Assembly: GCF_902499045.1 (NCBI RefSeq) | Contig: NZ_CABVPL010000049.1 | Coordinates: 1-58,932, forward strand | DNA length: 58,932 bases | Direction of reading: 5' to 3' | Source: Burkholderia latens | Lineage (GTDB): Bacteria; Pseudomonadota; Gammaproteobacteria; Burkholderiales; Burkholderiaceae | In this document: one piece after another, positions 8,739 through 18,050 of the stretch | How the letters are laid out: every line of letters begins with the position of its first letter | How positions within the stretch are numbered: the stretch's first letter is position 1 | Notes under the pieces: model-generated | Told to the model about the DNA's origin: nothing | The model's input: the letters and a program-made list of their open reading frames with translations, nothing else | The model's database searches: none | Position numbers and translations under genes: made by a program

Positions 8739-9656
8739 TCAGCGGCGCGGCGTCCTGCGCCGCACTTCGCTGCGCAGCCAGTCGAGCCACGTGCGGATCG
8801 CCGCTTCGCGCGGATGATCGGGGCGCCACACCACGTAGTGCGCGTATACGTCGGTGATGCGCACCGTCGACACGCGCACGAGCGTGCCGGCCGCGAGTTC
8901 CGGTTCGATCAGCGAGCGGCGCGCGAGCGCGACGCCGTGCCCCTTCAGCGCCGCGTCGATCAACGCGTTCGCATCGGCGAAGCGCGGTGCGCGCGCGGAT
9001 TCGGTGAGGTCGAGCCGCGCGGCCTGGAACCACGGCTCCCACGGCTGCGCGGGATGGCGCAGCAGCGTCGCGCGTACGAGATCGGCCGGCGTGCGCGGCG
9101 CGACGCCGTCGCGATTGCGATAGGCGGGGCTCGCGACCGGAAATACCGTCTCGTTCATCAGCTTTTCGGCGACGACGCCCGGCCACGTACCGGGCCCGTA
9201 GCGCAGCGCGACGTCGATGCGGTCGCGCTTGCGCAGCGGCGCAAGCGCGGCGTCCGGATGCAGCACGATCGCGATGTGCGGATGCGCGGCCGCGAAGCGC
9301 GGCAGGCGCGGCGCGAGCCAGCGCTCGGCGACGCTCGGCAGCACGCTCACGTTCAGCGTGGCGTCGCACGCGCGCGGCTTGCGCTTGGCGAGCACCGGCT
9401 CGAACGCACGTTCGAGCACGCTCAGGCCCTGGCGCACCTGCAGCGCGAGCGCATGCGCGGCATGCGTGGGCGTCGCGCCGCTGCGTTCGCGCGTGAACAG
9501 CGGATAGCCGAGCTGCGCCTCGAGCGTGCGGATGTGCTGGCTGACCGCGCCCTGCGTGAGCGCCAGTTCGTCGGCCGCGCGCGTGAAGCTCTGCAGCCGC
9601 ACGGCGGCTTCGAGCGCACGGAGCGTCTGCAGCGGAGGAAGGTGAATGCGTCGCAT
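8739..9656 (-). CDS. LysR-family regulator (GcvA type)
   Basis: A regulator of about 305 residues. The winged helix-turn-helix is at residues 5-63 (LPPLQTLRALEAAVRLQSFT then ADELALTQGAVSQHIRTLE). A LysR substrate-binding domain follows at about 90-300. The wording of the N-terminus is GcvA-like. Translation could begin at GTG 9659 or ATG 9656; no strong ribosome site helps, and I used the ATG. It is divergent to a glutathione-transferase gene. A perfect palindrome lies between them just upstream of this start, so autoregulation and control of the transferase are likely. Confidence 0.85.
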   Translation of the reverse strand: MRRIHLPPLQTLRALEAAVRLQSFTRAADELALTQGAVSQHIRTLEAQLGYPLFTRERSGATPTHAAHALALQVRQGLSVLERAFEPVLAKRKPRACDATLNVSVLPSVAERWLAPRLPRFAAAHPHIAIVLHPDAALAPLRKRDRIDVALRYGPGTWPGVVAEKLMNETVFPVASPAYRNRDGVAPRTPADLVRATLLRHPAQPWEPWFQAARLDLTESARAPRFADANALIDAALKGHGVALARRSLIEPELAAGTLVRVSTVRITDVYAHYVVWRPDHPREAAIRTWLDWLRSEVRRRTPRR

Positions 9657-9659
9657 CAC

Positions 9660-9678
9660 GCATTAGTAACACTAATGC
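9660..9678. promoter_or_regulatory. Perfect palindrome, likely LysR operator
   Basis: GCATTAGT and ACTAATGC form perfect 8-bp arms around AAC. The inner part fits the LysR-type T-N11-A pattern (T9663, A9675). It lies 3 bp upstream of the LysR start codon and about 90 bp upstream of the divergent transferase ATG, which is the usual place for a shared activator/autorepressor site. It is also AT-richer than its surroundings. Confidence 0.7.
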
Positions 9679-9768
9679 CCGAGCACGACAATTCATCGTT
9701 TGCGGCGGCGGCCCATGCATTCCTACACTCGGTTCCGTCTTTCAACAGGCCCGCCGGGCAACGCCATC

Positions 9769-10407
9769 ATGAACGCATATCGTCTCTATCTTTCGCCGGG
9801 CGCGTGTTCGCTCGCCGCCCACATCGCGCTCGAGGAAACCGGCGCGCCGTTCGACGTCGAGGTCGTGTCCGTGCGCGACGGGCAGAACCTCGACGCACGC
9901 TATCTCGCGATCAACCCGAAGGCGCGCGTGCCCGTGCTCGCGATTCCGGGCGAGCCGCGCGTGCTGACCGAAACGCCCGCGATCCTCACGTATCTCGCGC
10001 GTCGCCATCCGGATGCGCGGCTGCTGCCGCTCGACGATCCGCTGCGCGAGGCGCGTTGCCACGAATGGCTCGCGTGGCTGGTCGGCTGGGTGCACGGTGT
10101 CGGCTACGGCGCGCTGTGGCGGCCAGGGCGTTTCATCGGCGACCCGGCGCTGCACGGCGCGATCAGCGCGCACGGGCGCGGCGTGATCGACGCCGCGAAC
10201 GCGACGATCGAAGCCACGCTTGCCGACGGGCGCACGTGGGCCGAGCCGGGCGGCCATTCGATCGTCGATCCGTTCCTGCTGGTGTTGTATCGCTGGGGCG
10301 GCGCGATCGGGCTCGACATGACGCGCCATCCTGCATGGACCGCGCATGCGCAGCGCGAGGCCGAGCGGCCGGCTGCGCGGCGCGCGCTGGCACGCGAGGG
10401 CGGCTGA
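9769..10407 (+). CDS. Glutathione S-transferase family protein
   Basis: A 212-residue two-domain glutathione transferase. The thioredoxin-like N-terminal domain starts YRLYLSPGACSLAAHIALEE, with the SPGACS segment seen in beta-class bacterial enzymes, then PKARVPVL and the LTETPAIL glutathione-binding segment. An alpha-helical domain follows from about residue 85. I used the ATG at 9769 because the domain begins immediately after it. The gene is divergent to the LysR gene and shares the palindrome with it, so it is the likely regulated target. The electrophile substrate is unknown. Confidence 0.87.
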   Translation: MNAYRLYLSPGACSLAAHIALEETGAPFDVEVVSVRDGQNLDARYLAINPKARVPVLAIPGEPRVLTETPAILTYLARRHPDARLLPLDDPLREARCHEWLAWLVGWVHGVGYGALWRPGRFIGDPALHGAISAHGRGVIDAANATIEATLADGRTWAEPGGHSIVDPFLLVLYRWGGAIGLDMTRHPAWTAHAQREAERPAARRALAREGG

Positions 10408-10502
10408 CGCGGTGGCGGGCGCGCCGGCCGTGTCGGTCGACGGTTCGTTCGGATCACGAAGTTCGGACGTGTCCAATTGTCATGTCGAGCCCAATCCATT
10501 TG

Positions 10503-10521
10503 AATGAGAATCATTCTCATC
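10503..10521. promoter_or_regulatory. Fur box upstream of siderophore receptor
   Basis: The core is ATGAGAAT-C-ATTCTCAT (10504-10520), with perfect 8-bp arms around a central C. It fits the 19-bp Fur box well. It ends 18 bp before the receptor ATG, so iron-loaded Fur bound here would block transcription or its start. Confidence 0.85.
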
Positions 10522-10538
10522 AATGGAGTGGAGTGAAC

Positions 10539-12740
10539 ATGAGCGGTTGCATTCAGTCGAGCACGACGCCGCCGAGGCGCGCGGCCACATCGGTCGCGTT
10601 CGCGATGATGACCTGTGCGGCCGCGCCGGCATGCGCGGACGACGCCGAGCCGCGCCATGCGCGGCAATTGAGCCCGATCTTCGTGCACGGCGCGCGCGAC
10701 GCCGGTTCGCGCGTCGACCGGTCGGGCTCCGCGAAATACGCGACGCCGCTGCTCGACGTGCCGCAGACGATCACCGTCGTGCCGCGCGTGGTGCTCGACG
10801 AACAGCAGGCGCTGAGCCTGCGCGAAGCGCTGTCGAACGTCGCCGGCATCACGTTCAATGCCGGCGAGGGCGGCGGCGGATCGGGCGACATGTTCAATAT
10901 CCGCGGCTTCGGCGCGAACGCGAACCTGCAGCTCGACGGGCTGCGCGACAGCGCGCAGAACACTCGCAGCGACCTGTTCAACGTCGAGGCGATCGAGGTG
11001 ATCAAGGGGCCGAACTCCGTGTTCGGCGGCGCCGGCACGACGGGCGGCTCGGTGAACCTCGTCAGCAAGACGCCGAAGGCCGGCGCGTTCACCGAAGCCG
11101 GCACGATGCTCGGCACGTCCGGCTACCGCCGCGTGACGCTCGATGCGAACCGGCCGCTGCCGGGCGCCGACGGCCGTGCGGCGTTCCGCCTGAACGCGAT
11201 GGCGCACGTCAACGACGTGCCGGGCCGCGACGACGTCCGCAAGCGGCGCTGGGGCATCGCGCCGTCGCTCGCGTTTGGTCTCGGCACGCCGACGCGCGTC
11301 ACGCTCGGCTATTTCCACCAGTACGACAACAACCTGCCCGATTACGGGCTGCCCGCGCACAACGGCCAAGTGCTGGGCGGCGTGTCGCGCGACCGCTATT
11401 TCGGTTGGCGCAATCTCGACCGCGAACGCATCACGTCGGATGCGTTCACCGTGAAGGCCGAACACGACGTGTCGTCCGGCCTGAAGGTGCAGAACCTGAG
11501 CCGCTATGCGCACCTGGATCGCGACACGGTGATTTCCGCGTCGCATGTCAACTTGCAGGGGCTGCCGCCGGGGCGCTACAAGCCGGCCGGGCCGCAGGGC
11601 TATGGCCGCGACGCGTCGACCGCGATGTGGGCGAACCAGACGAACGTCACCAGCGCATTTTCGACGTTCGGCGTCGAGCACACGCTCGTCACGGGCTTCG
11701 AGATCTCGCGCGAGACGTACGGCCGCACGACTTATTCGTACGGGCTGAACGGCTTTTACCCGGCAGGCGGCTTCGCGCTTGCCGCGCCGCCCGGCGTGTG
11801 GCGCGGCCCGGCGCGGCGCCAGGACAACGCGCGCAACGACACCGCGCTGGTCGTGAAGGCGCTGTACGCGTTCGACACGATTTCGATCGGCCGCTACTGG
11901 GACATCGACGTCGGGCTGCGGCACGACTGGATCGACGGCTGGTCCGAAGGCACCGCGGCGGGCAAACCCACCGAGCGCGCGGATACTGCCGATCGCCATC
12001 TGAGCACGCGCGCGGGGCTCGTGTTCAAGCCGACCGACAACGGTCGCGCGTATTTCGCGTACGGCACGTCGTTCAATCCGTCCGCCGAATTTCTCGTGAC
12101 CACCGGCTCGGGCGTGAGCGCGGCGACCGGGGCGCTCGCGCCCGAGAAAAACGAGAGCTTCGAGCTCGGCGCGAAATGGGAAGGGCTCGCGGGCATCGCG
12201 CTGAACGGCGCGCTGTTCCAGACCGAAAAGAAGAATGCGCGCGAACGCATGGCCGACGGCAGCTATGCGCTGGCGGGCCGGCAACGCGTGCGCGGCGTCG
12301 AGCTCGGTGCCGCAGGCAAGGTGACGCCGCGGTGGGACGTGTTCGCGAACTATACGTATCTGGCGAGCGTGACGCTCAGCTCGCCTTCGTCGCCGCGACG
12401 CGACGGGCCGGCGCTCGGCAACACGCCGCGGCACGCGTTCAACGTGTGGACGACCTATCGGTTGCCGGCGGGCTGGACGCTCGGCTACGGTTCGCACTTC
12501 GTCGGCCGGCGCAACGTGACGTCGCAGGGTGACGGCAAGCTCGGCGCGTACTGGGTGCACAACCTGATGGCCGGCTACGACGTGAACCGCCGGCTGCGCA
12601 TCCAGCTGAACGTCGACAACGTGTTCGATCGCGCGTACGCCGAACGCGTGCGACAGGTGTCGGGCAGCGAATCGCGGTCGTCGGCGGTCGAACTCGGCGA
12701 CGGCCGTTCGGCGATGCTGTCGGCCGTGTACAAGTTCTGA
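10539..12740 (+). CDS. TonB-dependent siderophore receptor
   Basis: A 733-residue outer-membrane receptor. A signal peptide ends around residue 32 (APACA then DDAEP). A plug domain follows, with DVPQTITVVPRVVLDEQQAL, NIRGFGANANLQLDG and VEVIKGP-like VIEVIKGPNSVFGGAG. The long beta-barrel ends in the classic aromatic C-terminus, SAVYKF. It matches the FhuE/FecA-like siderophore-receptor family; which siderophore it takes up cannot be read from sequence. I chose the ATG at 10539, which follows GGAGTGAAC. The Fur box just upstream predicts induction under iron starvation. Confidence 0.9.
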   Translation: MSGCIQSSTTPPRRAATSVAFAMMTCAAAPACADDAEPRHARQLSPIFVHGARDAGSRVDRSGSAKYATPLLDVPQTITVVPRVVLDEQQALSLREALSNVAGITFNAGEGGGGSGDMFNIRGFGANANLQLDGLRDSAQNTRSDLFNVEAIEVIKGPNSVFGGAGTTGGSVNLVSKTPKAGAFTEAGTMLGTSGYRRVTLDANRPLPGADGRAAFRLNAMAHVNDVPGRDDVRKRRWGIAPSLAFGLGTPTRVTLGYFHQYDNNLPDYGLPAHNGQVLGGVSRDRYFGWRNLDRERITSDAFTVKAEHDVSSGLKVQNLSRYAHLDRDTVISASHVNLQGLPPGRYKPAGPQGYGRDASTAMWANQTNVTSAFSTFGVEHTLVTGFEISRETYGRTTYSYGLNGFYPAGGFALAAPPGVWRGPARRQDNARNDTALVVKALYAFDTISIGRYWDIDVGLRHDWIDGWSEGTAAGKPTERADTADRHLSTRAGLVFKPTDNGRAYFAYGTSFNPSAEFLVTTGSGVSAATGALAPEKNESFELGAKWEGLAGIALNGALFQTEKKNARERMADGSYALAGRQRVRGVELGAAGKVTPRWDVFANYTYLASVTLSSPSSPRRDGPALGNTPRHAFNVWTTYRLPAGWTLGYGSHFVGRRNVTSQGDGKLGAYWVHNLMAGYDVNRRLRIQLNVDNVFDRAYAERVRQVSGSESRSSAVELGDGRSAMLSAVYKF

Positions 12741-12793
12741 CGGTGTCGCGCAGCGACGGCCGACGCTCGACGCCGCTGGCCGCCGCGCACCCG

Positions 12794-14062
12794 TCATCGC
12801 GCAAACAGCGGATAGGTCGCGGCGGCGATCAGCGCGGTCGCGAGCCACACCACGCTCCACGAACTGACCGCCAGCAGCGGCGGAATCGCGAGCGGTGTTG
12901 CGAACAGTCCGAGATAGACGATCGTGTTCGCCATCCCGAGCGCAGTGCCCGCATGGTTCGCGCCCGCGAGCGTCGCGAGCTCGGTGTACGCGACGCCGTG
13001 CCAGGCCGACACGCCGATGCCGGCGAACACGAGAATCGCGACGATCGCCGCGAGTGGCACGTGCGGGCTGCCGGCGGTCGCGGCCGCAAGCAGCGCGAAC
13101 GATCCGGCCGCAACGCAAACCGACCGGCGCAGGTACGCGCGCCGGTTGCCGTGCCGGTCGGTATGGCGGCCGCTCCACACGCGCATCACCATTGCGCCGA
13201 GTTGCAGCGCGACCATCGCCGCGCTGATGCCGGCGAGGCCGAGCCGGCCGAAATCGTGCAGGAACACGGTCGCGAACGTCAGCACCGCGAACTGCGGCGC
13301 GCAGAGCGTGCCGATGCCGACCACGATGCGCCACACGCGGCCGCTCGCGAGCGGGCTGCGCGTGGGCGCGGCTGCCGGTTGCGGCACGGCGGGGCGGCTT
13401 GCGGCCGCGCGCGTCGCTGCCGGCGCATCGGGCGGCTCGTGCAGCCAGCGCCACGTCAGCGCGGCCGAGCCGGCACACAGCAGCATCAGCGCGCCGTACA
13501 CCGCGGCGAAGCCCGCATGAGACGCGAGCGACGGCAGCAGCGCCGCGCCCACGCCGCCGCCGAGCGGCACGGCCGTCTGGCGGATGCTCATCGCGAGGCC
13601 GCGTTCGCGCTCGCCGAACCAGCGCATTACCGCGCGGCCGCTCGAGCCGTTCACGCTGCCGCCGAGCAGGCCGACGCAGCACATCGCCGCGACGACGCGC
13701 ATGCGTGGCGGCACCGCGTGCGTGCTCGGGACGATCGTCGCCGCCATCAGCGCGAGCATCGCCGTGGTCGCGATCAGGCCGATGAGCAGCACGCGCCGAT
13801 CGCCGAAGCGATCGGCGGCGATGCCCCACGGCAGCTCCGACAGCGCGACGCCGAAGCCGAGCGCGCCGAGTACGAGCCCGAGCGCACCGTTGTCGAGCTG
13901 ATAGGCGGAGCGCATCCACACGGCGGTGGTCGGAATGCCGGCCGCGGCGGCGGAAAAGCTCATGTTCGCGGCGACGCCGGCCGCAAGCACGCGCCAGCGA
14001 TGCGCCGGGCCGTGCGCATCGCGCTCGGCCGACGGCGGGGAAGCGAGGCAGGAGGTATCCAT
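12794..14062 (-). CDS. MFS transporter
   Basis: A 422-residue major facilitator with about 12 membrane segments. The first begins near residue 24 (HRWRVLAAGVAANMSFSAAA). The loop 2-3 motif is GIAADRFGDRRVLL near residue 82, and a second-half equivalent is WSGRHTDRHGNRRAY near 295. A proline/alanine-rich cytoplasmic loop splits the two halves at about 210-235. The ATG at 14062 was used because no membrane sequence lies before it; its ribosome site is weak. The gene is divergent to a LysR gene, its probable regulator. The substrate is unknown; CynX/NimT-like or aromatic-acid transport are both possible. Confidence 0.82.
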   Translation of the reverse strand: MDTSCLASPPSAERDAHGPAHRWRVLAAGVAANMSFSAAAAGIPTTAVWMRSAYQLDNGALGLVLGALGFGVALSELPWGIAADRFGDRRVLLIGLIATTAMLALMAATIVPSTHAVPPRMRVVAAMCCVGLLGGSVNGSSGRAVMRWFGERERGLAMSIRQTAVPLGGGVGAALLPSLASHAGFAAVYGALMLLCAGSAALTWRWLHEPPDAPAATRAAASRPAVPQPAAAPTRSPLASGRVWRIVVGIGTLCAPQFAVLTFATVFLHDFGRLGLAGISAAMVALQLGAMVMRVWSGRHTDRHGNRRAYLRRSVCVAAGSFALLAAATAGSPHVPLAAIVAILVFAGIGVSAWHGVAYTELATLAGANHAGTALGMANTIVYLGLFATPLAIPPLLAVSSWSVVWLATALIAAATYPLFAR

Positions 14063-14083
14063 GACGACAGAGCCGTTCTGAAA

Positions 14084-14112
14084 TTGACATCGCCAGTGTG
14101 GCCGCCTACATT
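14084..14112 (+). promoter_or_regulatory. Probable sigma-70 promoter for the LysR gene, next to an inverted repeat
   Basis: A TTGACA hexamer at 14084-14089 and TACATT at 14107-14112 are 17 bp apart, a good housekeeping promoter pointing to the LysR gene at 14160. At its expected start point lies an inverted repeat, CTGA-AAA-TCAG (14117-14127), nested in TGAT-N7-ATCA. That is a plausible binding site for the LysR product. Confidence 0.55.
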
Positions 14113-14159
14113 GATCCTGAAAATCAGAAAGTTTTTGATGAATCGTTCGATGAAACAGG

Positions 14160-15203
14160 ATGATTGAGATGTCCGGACAATACGATGCCCAACACGCGAC
14201 GCCCGACGCCGCGTTCGCCCGGCCGAACTTCGACGTCGCGGCGTTGCGCAGCCTGGTCGCCGGCGTGGACCTCGGCAGCTTCGCGAGGGCGGCCGATCGC
14301 GTCGCGCGTTCCACGTCGGCGGTGAGCGCGCAGATCCGCAAGCTCGAGGAGCAGGCCGGCACGCCGCTGTTCGTGAAGGCTGGGCGCGGGCTCGCGCTGA
14401 CCGACGCGGGCGACGCGATGCTGCGCTATGCGCGCCGGATGATCGAGCTGAACGACGAAGCGGCCGCGGCCGTGCGTGGCGTGAATCTCGACGGCTGGGT
14501 GCGAGTCGGCCTGCAGGAGGATTTCGGCGAGGCGATCCTGCCCGACGTGCTCGGGCGTTTCGCGCGCGCGCATCCGAAGGTGCGGATCGAGGCGCGCGTC
14601 GCGCGCAATGCCGAACTGCTCGAGCGGCTCGACGCGAACCAGCTCGATCTCGCGCTCGTGTGGGGCGATCCCGCGTCGGCGACGCTCGTGTCGCGCGCGG
14701 GCATCGACGCCGACGCGATCGCGCAGGTGCCGATGCAGTGGATCGCGGCGGTCGGCGCCAGCGGCTTCGGGATGCCCGACGGCGGTGGCCATGCGGATGC
14801 GGCGGCCACCGGCGATGCGGGGATTCGTGCGCGGCGCGCGTCCGGCGAGCCGCTGCCGCTCGTCGTGTTCGACCGGCCGTGCCGGTTCTTCGGCGCGGCG
14901 ACCGACGCGCTCGACCGCGCGCGCGTGCCGTGGCGCGTCGCGTTCACGACGCCGAGCCTGGCGGGGCTGTGGGCCGCGGCGGCGGCCGGCCTGGGGCTGA
15001 CGGTGCGCTCGCACTACGGGTTGCCCGCATCGGTGCGCGTGCTCGATGCGTCGTCGTTCGGGCTGCCGGCGCTGCCGAGCCTGCCGCTGATGCTGCTGCG
15101 GCGGACGTCGTCGGCGACGCCGACCGTCGAGCGGCTCGCGCGAATCGTCACGCAGGCGGTGCGCGACGCGACGCAGCGGGAGCCGGCGGTGCTCGCGGCA
15201 TGA
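14160..15203 (+). CDS. LysR-family regulator
   Basis: A 347-residue regulator (344 if translation starts at the ATG at 14169). The DNA-binding domain is at about residues 27-86, with DLGSFARAADRVARSTSAVS then AQIRKLEEQAGTPLFVKAGR. The effector-binding domain has an Ala/Gly-rich insert at about 205-235 (GGGHADAAATGDAG) that lengthens it beyond the usual 300. It is divergent to the MFS gene, with a clear promoter between. Control of that transporter is the natural inference. Confidence 0.85.
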   Translation: MIEMSGQYDAQHATPDAAFARPNFDVAALRSLVAGVDLGSFARAADRVARSTSAVSAQIRKLEEQAGTPLFVKAGRGLALTDAGDAMLRYARRMIELNDEAAAAVRGVNLDGWVRVGLQEDFGEAILPDVLGRFARAHPKVRIEARVARNAELLERLDANQLDLALVWGDPASATLVSRAGIDADAIAQVPMQWIAAVGASGFGMPDGGGHADAAATGDAGIRARRASGEPLPLVVFDRPCRFFGAATDALDRARVPWRVAFTTPSLAGLWAAAAAGLGLTVRSHYGLPASVRVLDASSFGLPALPSLPLMLLRRTSSATPTVERLARIVTQAVRDATQREPAVLAA

Positions 15204-15536
15204 CGGGCATCCCGGAGCAGCGGCGCGGCGTGTGCGCGTAATCCTCGGCCGAACGCGGCTACAGTGATGGACACCTGAAACGGACGTCATCATCCCCAAC
15301 CCGAATGCGCGCAACGGCCTTTCAATCGGTCCATCGCAACTTGGCGACATGTCGAGCGCGACCGACGGCGCGCCCGCCGATCGAATCGCGCGGCGGGAAC
15401 TGCCCGTTCGGTCCGGTGTGCTCGAAGGCTAGGCCCGGATCGCAGATGACATCGATGCGCCGCTGGCGGCGTCTTTGCCGGACGCGTTCGACGGACGTGA
15501 TGCGCCTGTTGCGCGACCCGCGGATCGCATCGCCGC
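15204..15536. other. Intergenic region, nothing recognised
   Basis: About 330 bp between the convergent LysR and DapA-family genes. No gene, terminator or repeat could be supported. Confidence 0.6.
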
Positions 15537-16430
15537 TTATGCGGCAGCCGCGTCCGGCTCGAATTCGGCGAGGGTGCCAAGAATCGCAGCCAGCTTCTCG
15601 CGCAACGCCGCACTGGCCGGCACGAACGGCAGCCGCAGCCCGTCTTCGCACCATCCGTGCGCGGCCAGCACCGCCTTCACGGGTGCCGGGTTCGGTTCCG
15701 TGAACAGCGCCGCAACGAGCGGCTGCAACGCGACCGACAGCCGCCGCGCATCGGCGAGCCGGCCGTCGCGCAGCAGCGCATGGATGCGCACGTGCCATTC
15801 GGGCAGCACGTGCGCGCTGCTCGCGATCGCGCCGTGTGCGCCCGCACAAAGCGCCGCGAAGTTCTGGTTGTCGTCGCCGGACAGGATCGCGAGCGGCGTG
15901 TCGTGCACGAGCCGGCTCATCCGGTCGAGCGTGCCGCCGCACTCCTTGATGCCCGCGACGCGCGGATCGCATGCGAGCGACTGCAGCGTCTCCAGTTCGA
16001 CGTTCACGCCGGTGCGATATGGAATGTTGTAGACGAGCACCGGCAGGTCGGCGGCTTCGACGATCGCTTCGACGTGGCGGCGGATCCCGTCCTGCGTGGG
16101 CCGGACGTAGACGGGCGGCGTGACGAGTAGCCCGTCGGGCCGCAGCGCGGCGAGCTCGCGTGCGCGGGCGGCCGCGAAGTGCGTCGCGCTCGCGGTCAGG
16201 CCGACGACGATCGGCAGGCCGGGCACCGCGTCGCGCAGCGTCGCGAACACGGCGTCCTGTTCGCGCGCGTCGAGCAGCACGCCTTCGCCGGTCGTCGCGC
16301 CCGCGACGAACCCGGCGATGCCGGTGGCCGCATAGTGGCGCGCGAGCTGCGCGAGCGCGCCGTGATCGACGTCGCCGTCATGAAACGGCGTGATTATCGG
16401 CAGCCAGATACCTTCGAAACGTGTGTGCAT
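15537..16430 (-). CDS. dapA: DapA-family (dihydrodipicolinate synthase-like) aldolase
   Basis: A 297-residue class I aldolase of the DapA/N-acetylneuraminate lyase family. The pyruvate-binding TTGEG is at 46-50. The proton-relay tyrosine lies in VYNIPYRT at 133-140 (Tyr134, with Arg139). The Schiff-base lysine is Lys162 in GIKECGG. These favour true 4-hydroxy-tetrahydrodipicolinate synthase chemistry (lysine and peptidoglycan precursor synthesis). Burkholderia carries several paralogues, so this may be a secondary copy. I chose the ATG at 16430, with GAGG upstream, over one four codons earlier. It stands alone, without lysine-pathway neighbours. Confidence 0.75.
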   Translation of the reverse strand: MHTRFEGIWLPIITPFHDGDVDHGALAQLARHYAATGIAGFVAGATTGEGVLLDAREQDAVFATLRDAVPGLPIVVGLTASATHFAAARARELAALRPDGLLVTPPVYVRPTQDGIRRHVEAIVEAADLPVLVYNIPYRTGVNVELETLQSLACDPRVAGIKECGGTLDRMSRLVHDTPLAILSGDDNQNFAALCAGAHGAIASSAHVLPEWHVRIHALLRDGRLADARRLSVALQPLVAALFTEPNPAPVKAVLAAHGWCEDGLRLPFVPASAALREKLAAILGTLAEFEPDAAAA

Positions 16431-16879
16431 GCAAAGCCTCATGGTGGAAACGGAGTGGGAGGAAACCGTTCCGCCAGCGGTATGCCGGAGCGAGGCGTGC
16501 GAGCAAGGAGAATGAAACGACCTGCGGGCATCCCGTCCGGCATTCGCCTGACGGGACGCGACGTCCCCGTCAGTCGAGGAGTCGTTTTTTGAGTTTCAGC
16601 CCGGCCGCGCGCGCACCTGCCGCGACGGCGGCAAGGATCGAGGGCGAGCGCAGGGAAGCGGACATGGATGAACCGGGAAAGGGCTGAGCGGCAATCTTAA
16701 CACCGGATCTGGCGCGCCCGCGAGCGCCGCATGCCGCTTAGCAGGATTAGAGATTTGCTTTCCACGACAGATTGGAAGGCACGCCGCGCGCGGCCGCTAG
16801 AATGCCCGCTTACGTTTCGATGACAGCGCGTACGCGCGCCGTCGCGCACATTCACCACCACTGAACGGGGCACAACACG
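16431..16879. other. Divergent promoter region before sbp
   Basis: About 450 bp between the aldolase and sulfate-binding genes. A TAGAAT (16798-16803) is a possible -10 for sbp, but the -35 is poor, as expected for an activator-dependent (CysB-type) promoter. A hairpin at 16548-16573 is seen, but its T run is 12 bp away. No gene was recognised. Confidence 0.45.
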
Positions 16880-17899
16880 ATGGCAAGCATCAAGGGGATC
16901 GGCCGCTGGCTGCACACGGGCACCGCGGCGGCGCTGATCGTCGCGGCAACGGCCGCGCACGCGGACACGTCGATCCTGAACGTGTCGTACGACGTGACGC
17001 GCGAGCTGTACAAGGACATCAACACGAGCTTCGCCGCCGCGTACAAGCAGCAGACCGGCGAAACCGTGACGATCAAGCAGTCGCACGGCGCATCGAGCGC
17101 GCAGGCGCTGTCGGTGCTGCAGGGGCTGCAGGCGGACGTCGTGACGATGAACCAGCCGAACGACATCGACCTGCTCGCCGAGCGCGGCCAGTTGCTGCCG
17201 AAGGACTGGCGCGCGCGCTTTCCGGACAACAGCTCGCCGTACTCGACGACGATGGTGTTCCTCGTGCGCAAGGGCAATCCGAAGGCGATCAAGGACTGGA
17301 GCGATCTCGCGAAGCCGGGCGTGCAGGTGATCATCGCGAACCCGAAGACGTCTGGCAACGGCCGCTACGCGTACCTTGCCGCATGGGGCTACCAGAAGCA
17401 GAAGGGCGCGACCGACCAGCAGGCGCTCGATTTCGAGAAGGCGATCTTCCGCAACGTGCCGGTGCTCGACTCGGGTGGCCGCGGCGCGACGACGACCTTC
17501 ACGCAGCGCGGCATCGGCGACGTGCTCGTCACGTTCGAGAACGAAGTCGCGCTGATGGATACGGGCGCGTCGGGCGCGGAATTCGACGCCGTGTACCCGT
17601 CGGCGAGCATCCTCGCGGAGCCGCCGGTCGCCGTCGTCGACAAGGTTGCCGACAAGAAGGGCACGCGCAAGGTCGCGCACGCGTATCTCGACTATCTGTA
17701 CACGCCGCAGGCGCAGGAGATCATCGCGCAGCACCACCTGCGCCCGCGCGACGCGAACGTGCTGAAGAAGCACGCGGCCGAGTTCAAGCCGCTGAAGACG
17801 TTCAGCGTCGAGCAGGTGTTCGGCAGCTGGGCGAACGCGCAGAAGATCCACTTCGCGGACGGCGGCACGTTCGACCGCGTGATCGTCGACCGGAAGTAG
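16880..17899 (+). CDS. sbp: Sulfate ABC transporter, periplasmic sulfate-binding protein
   Basis: A 339-residue periplasmic binding protein. A signal peptide ends at AHA-DTS (residue 28). The mature part starts ILNVSYDVTRELY and has KQSHGASSAQALSVLQGLQA near 75, DVVTMNQPNDID, and ANPKTSGNGRYAYLAAW near 155. These are hallmarks of Sbp/CysP sulfate and thiosulfate binders. It captures sulfate for a CysTWA importer, which is not encoded nearby. A strong terminator follows at once, so it is transcribed alone. Confidence 0.92.
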   Translation: MASIKGIGRWLHTGTAAALIVAATAAHADTSILNVSYDVTRELYKDINTSFAAAYKQQTGETVTIKQSHGASSAQALSVLQGLQADVVTMNQPNDIDLLAERGQLLPKDWRARFPDNSSPYSTTMVFLVRKGNPKAIKDWSDLAKPGVQVIIANPKTSGNGRYAYLAAWGYQKQKGATDQQALDFEKAIFRNVPVLDSGGRGATTTFTQRGIGDVLVTFENEVALMDTGASGAEFDAVYPSASILAEPPVAVVDKVADKKGTRKVAHAYLDYLYTPQAQEIIAQHHLRPRDANVLKKHAAEFKPLKTFSVEQVFGSWANAQKIHFADGGTFDRVIVDRK

Positions 17900-17923
17900 G
17901 CGCGGCGCACGCACGTTGCGCAG

Positions 17924-17951
17924 CCGGCCGCTCATGCGGCCGGTTTTTTTT
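17924..17951 (+). terminator. Rho-independent terminator after sbp
   Basis: CCGGCCGC and GCGGCCGG form a perfect 8-bp stem with a TCAT loop, followed directly by eight T residues. It lies 25 bp after the sbp stop. Confidence 0.92.
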
Positions 17952-18050
17952 CGTCGTGCGCCGGCAGACATGCGCTGCGGCAGCGCCGTGCATTCCGGCC
18001 GCCGTCTGCGCGTGCTACGCTCATCGCCTCCTTGCTCCAGGCCTCGCGCG

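Noticed and set aside
10104-14090. Long minus-strand open frame across the siderophore receptor and MFS gene
   Set aside because: It is antisense to recognisable genes and contains no family motif.
16548-16590. Terminator or small-RNA end between the aldolase and sbp
   Set aside because: The hairpin (CTGACGGGAC with a bulged partner) is separated from the T run by 12 bp, and no upstream plus-strand gene is seen.
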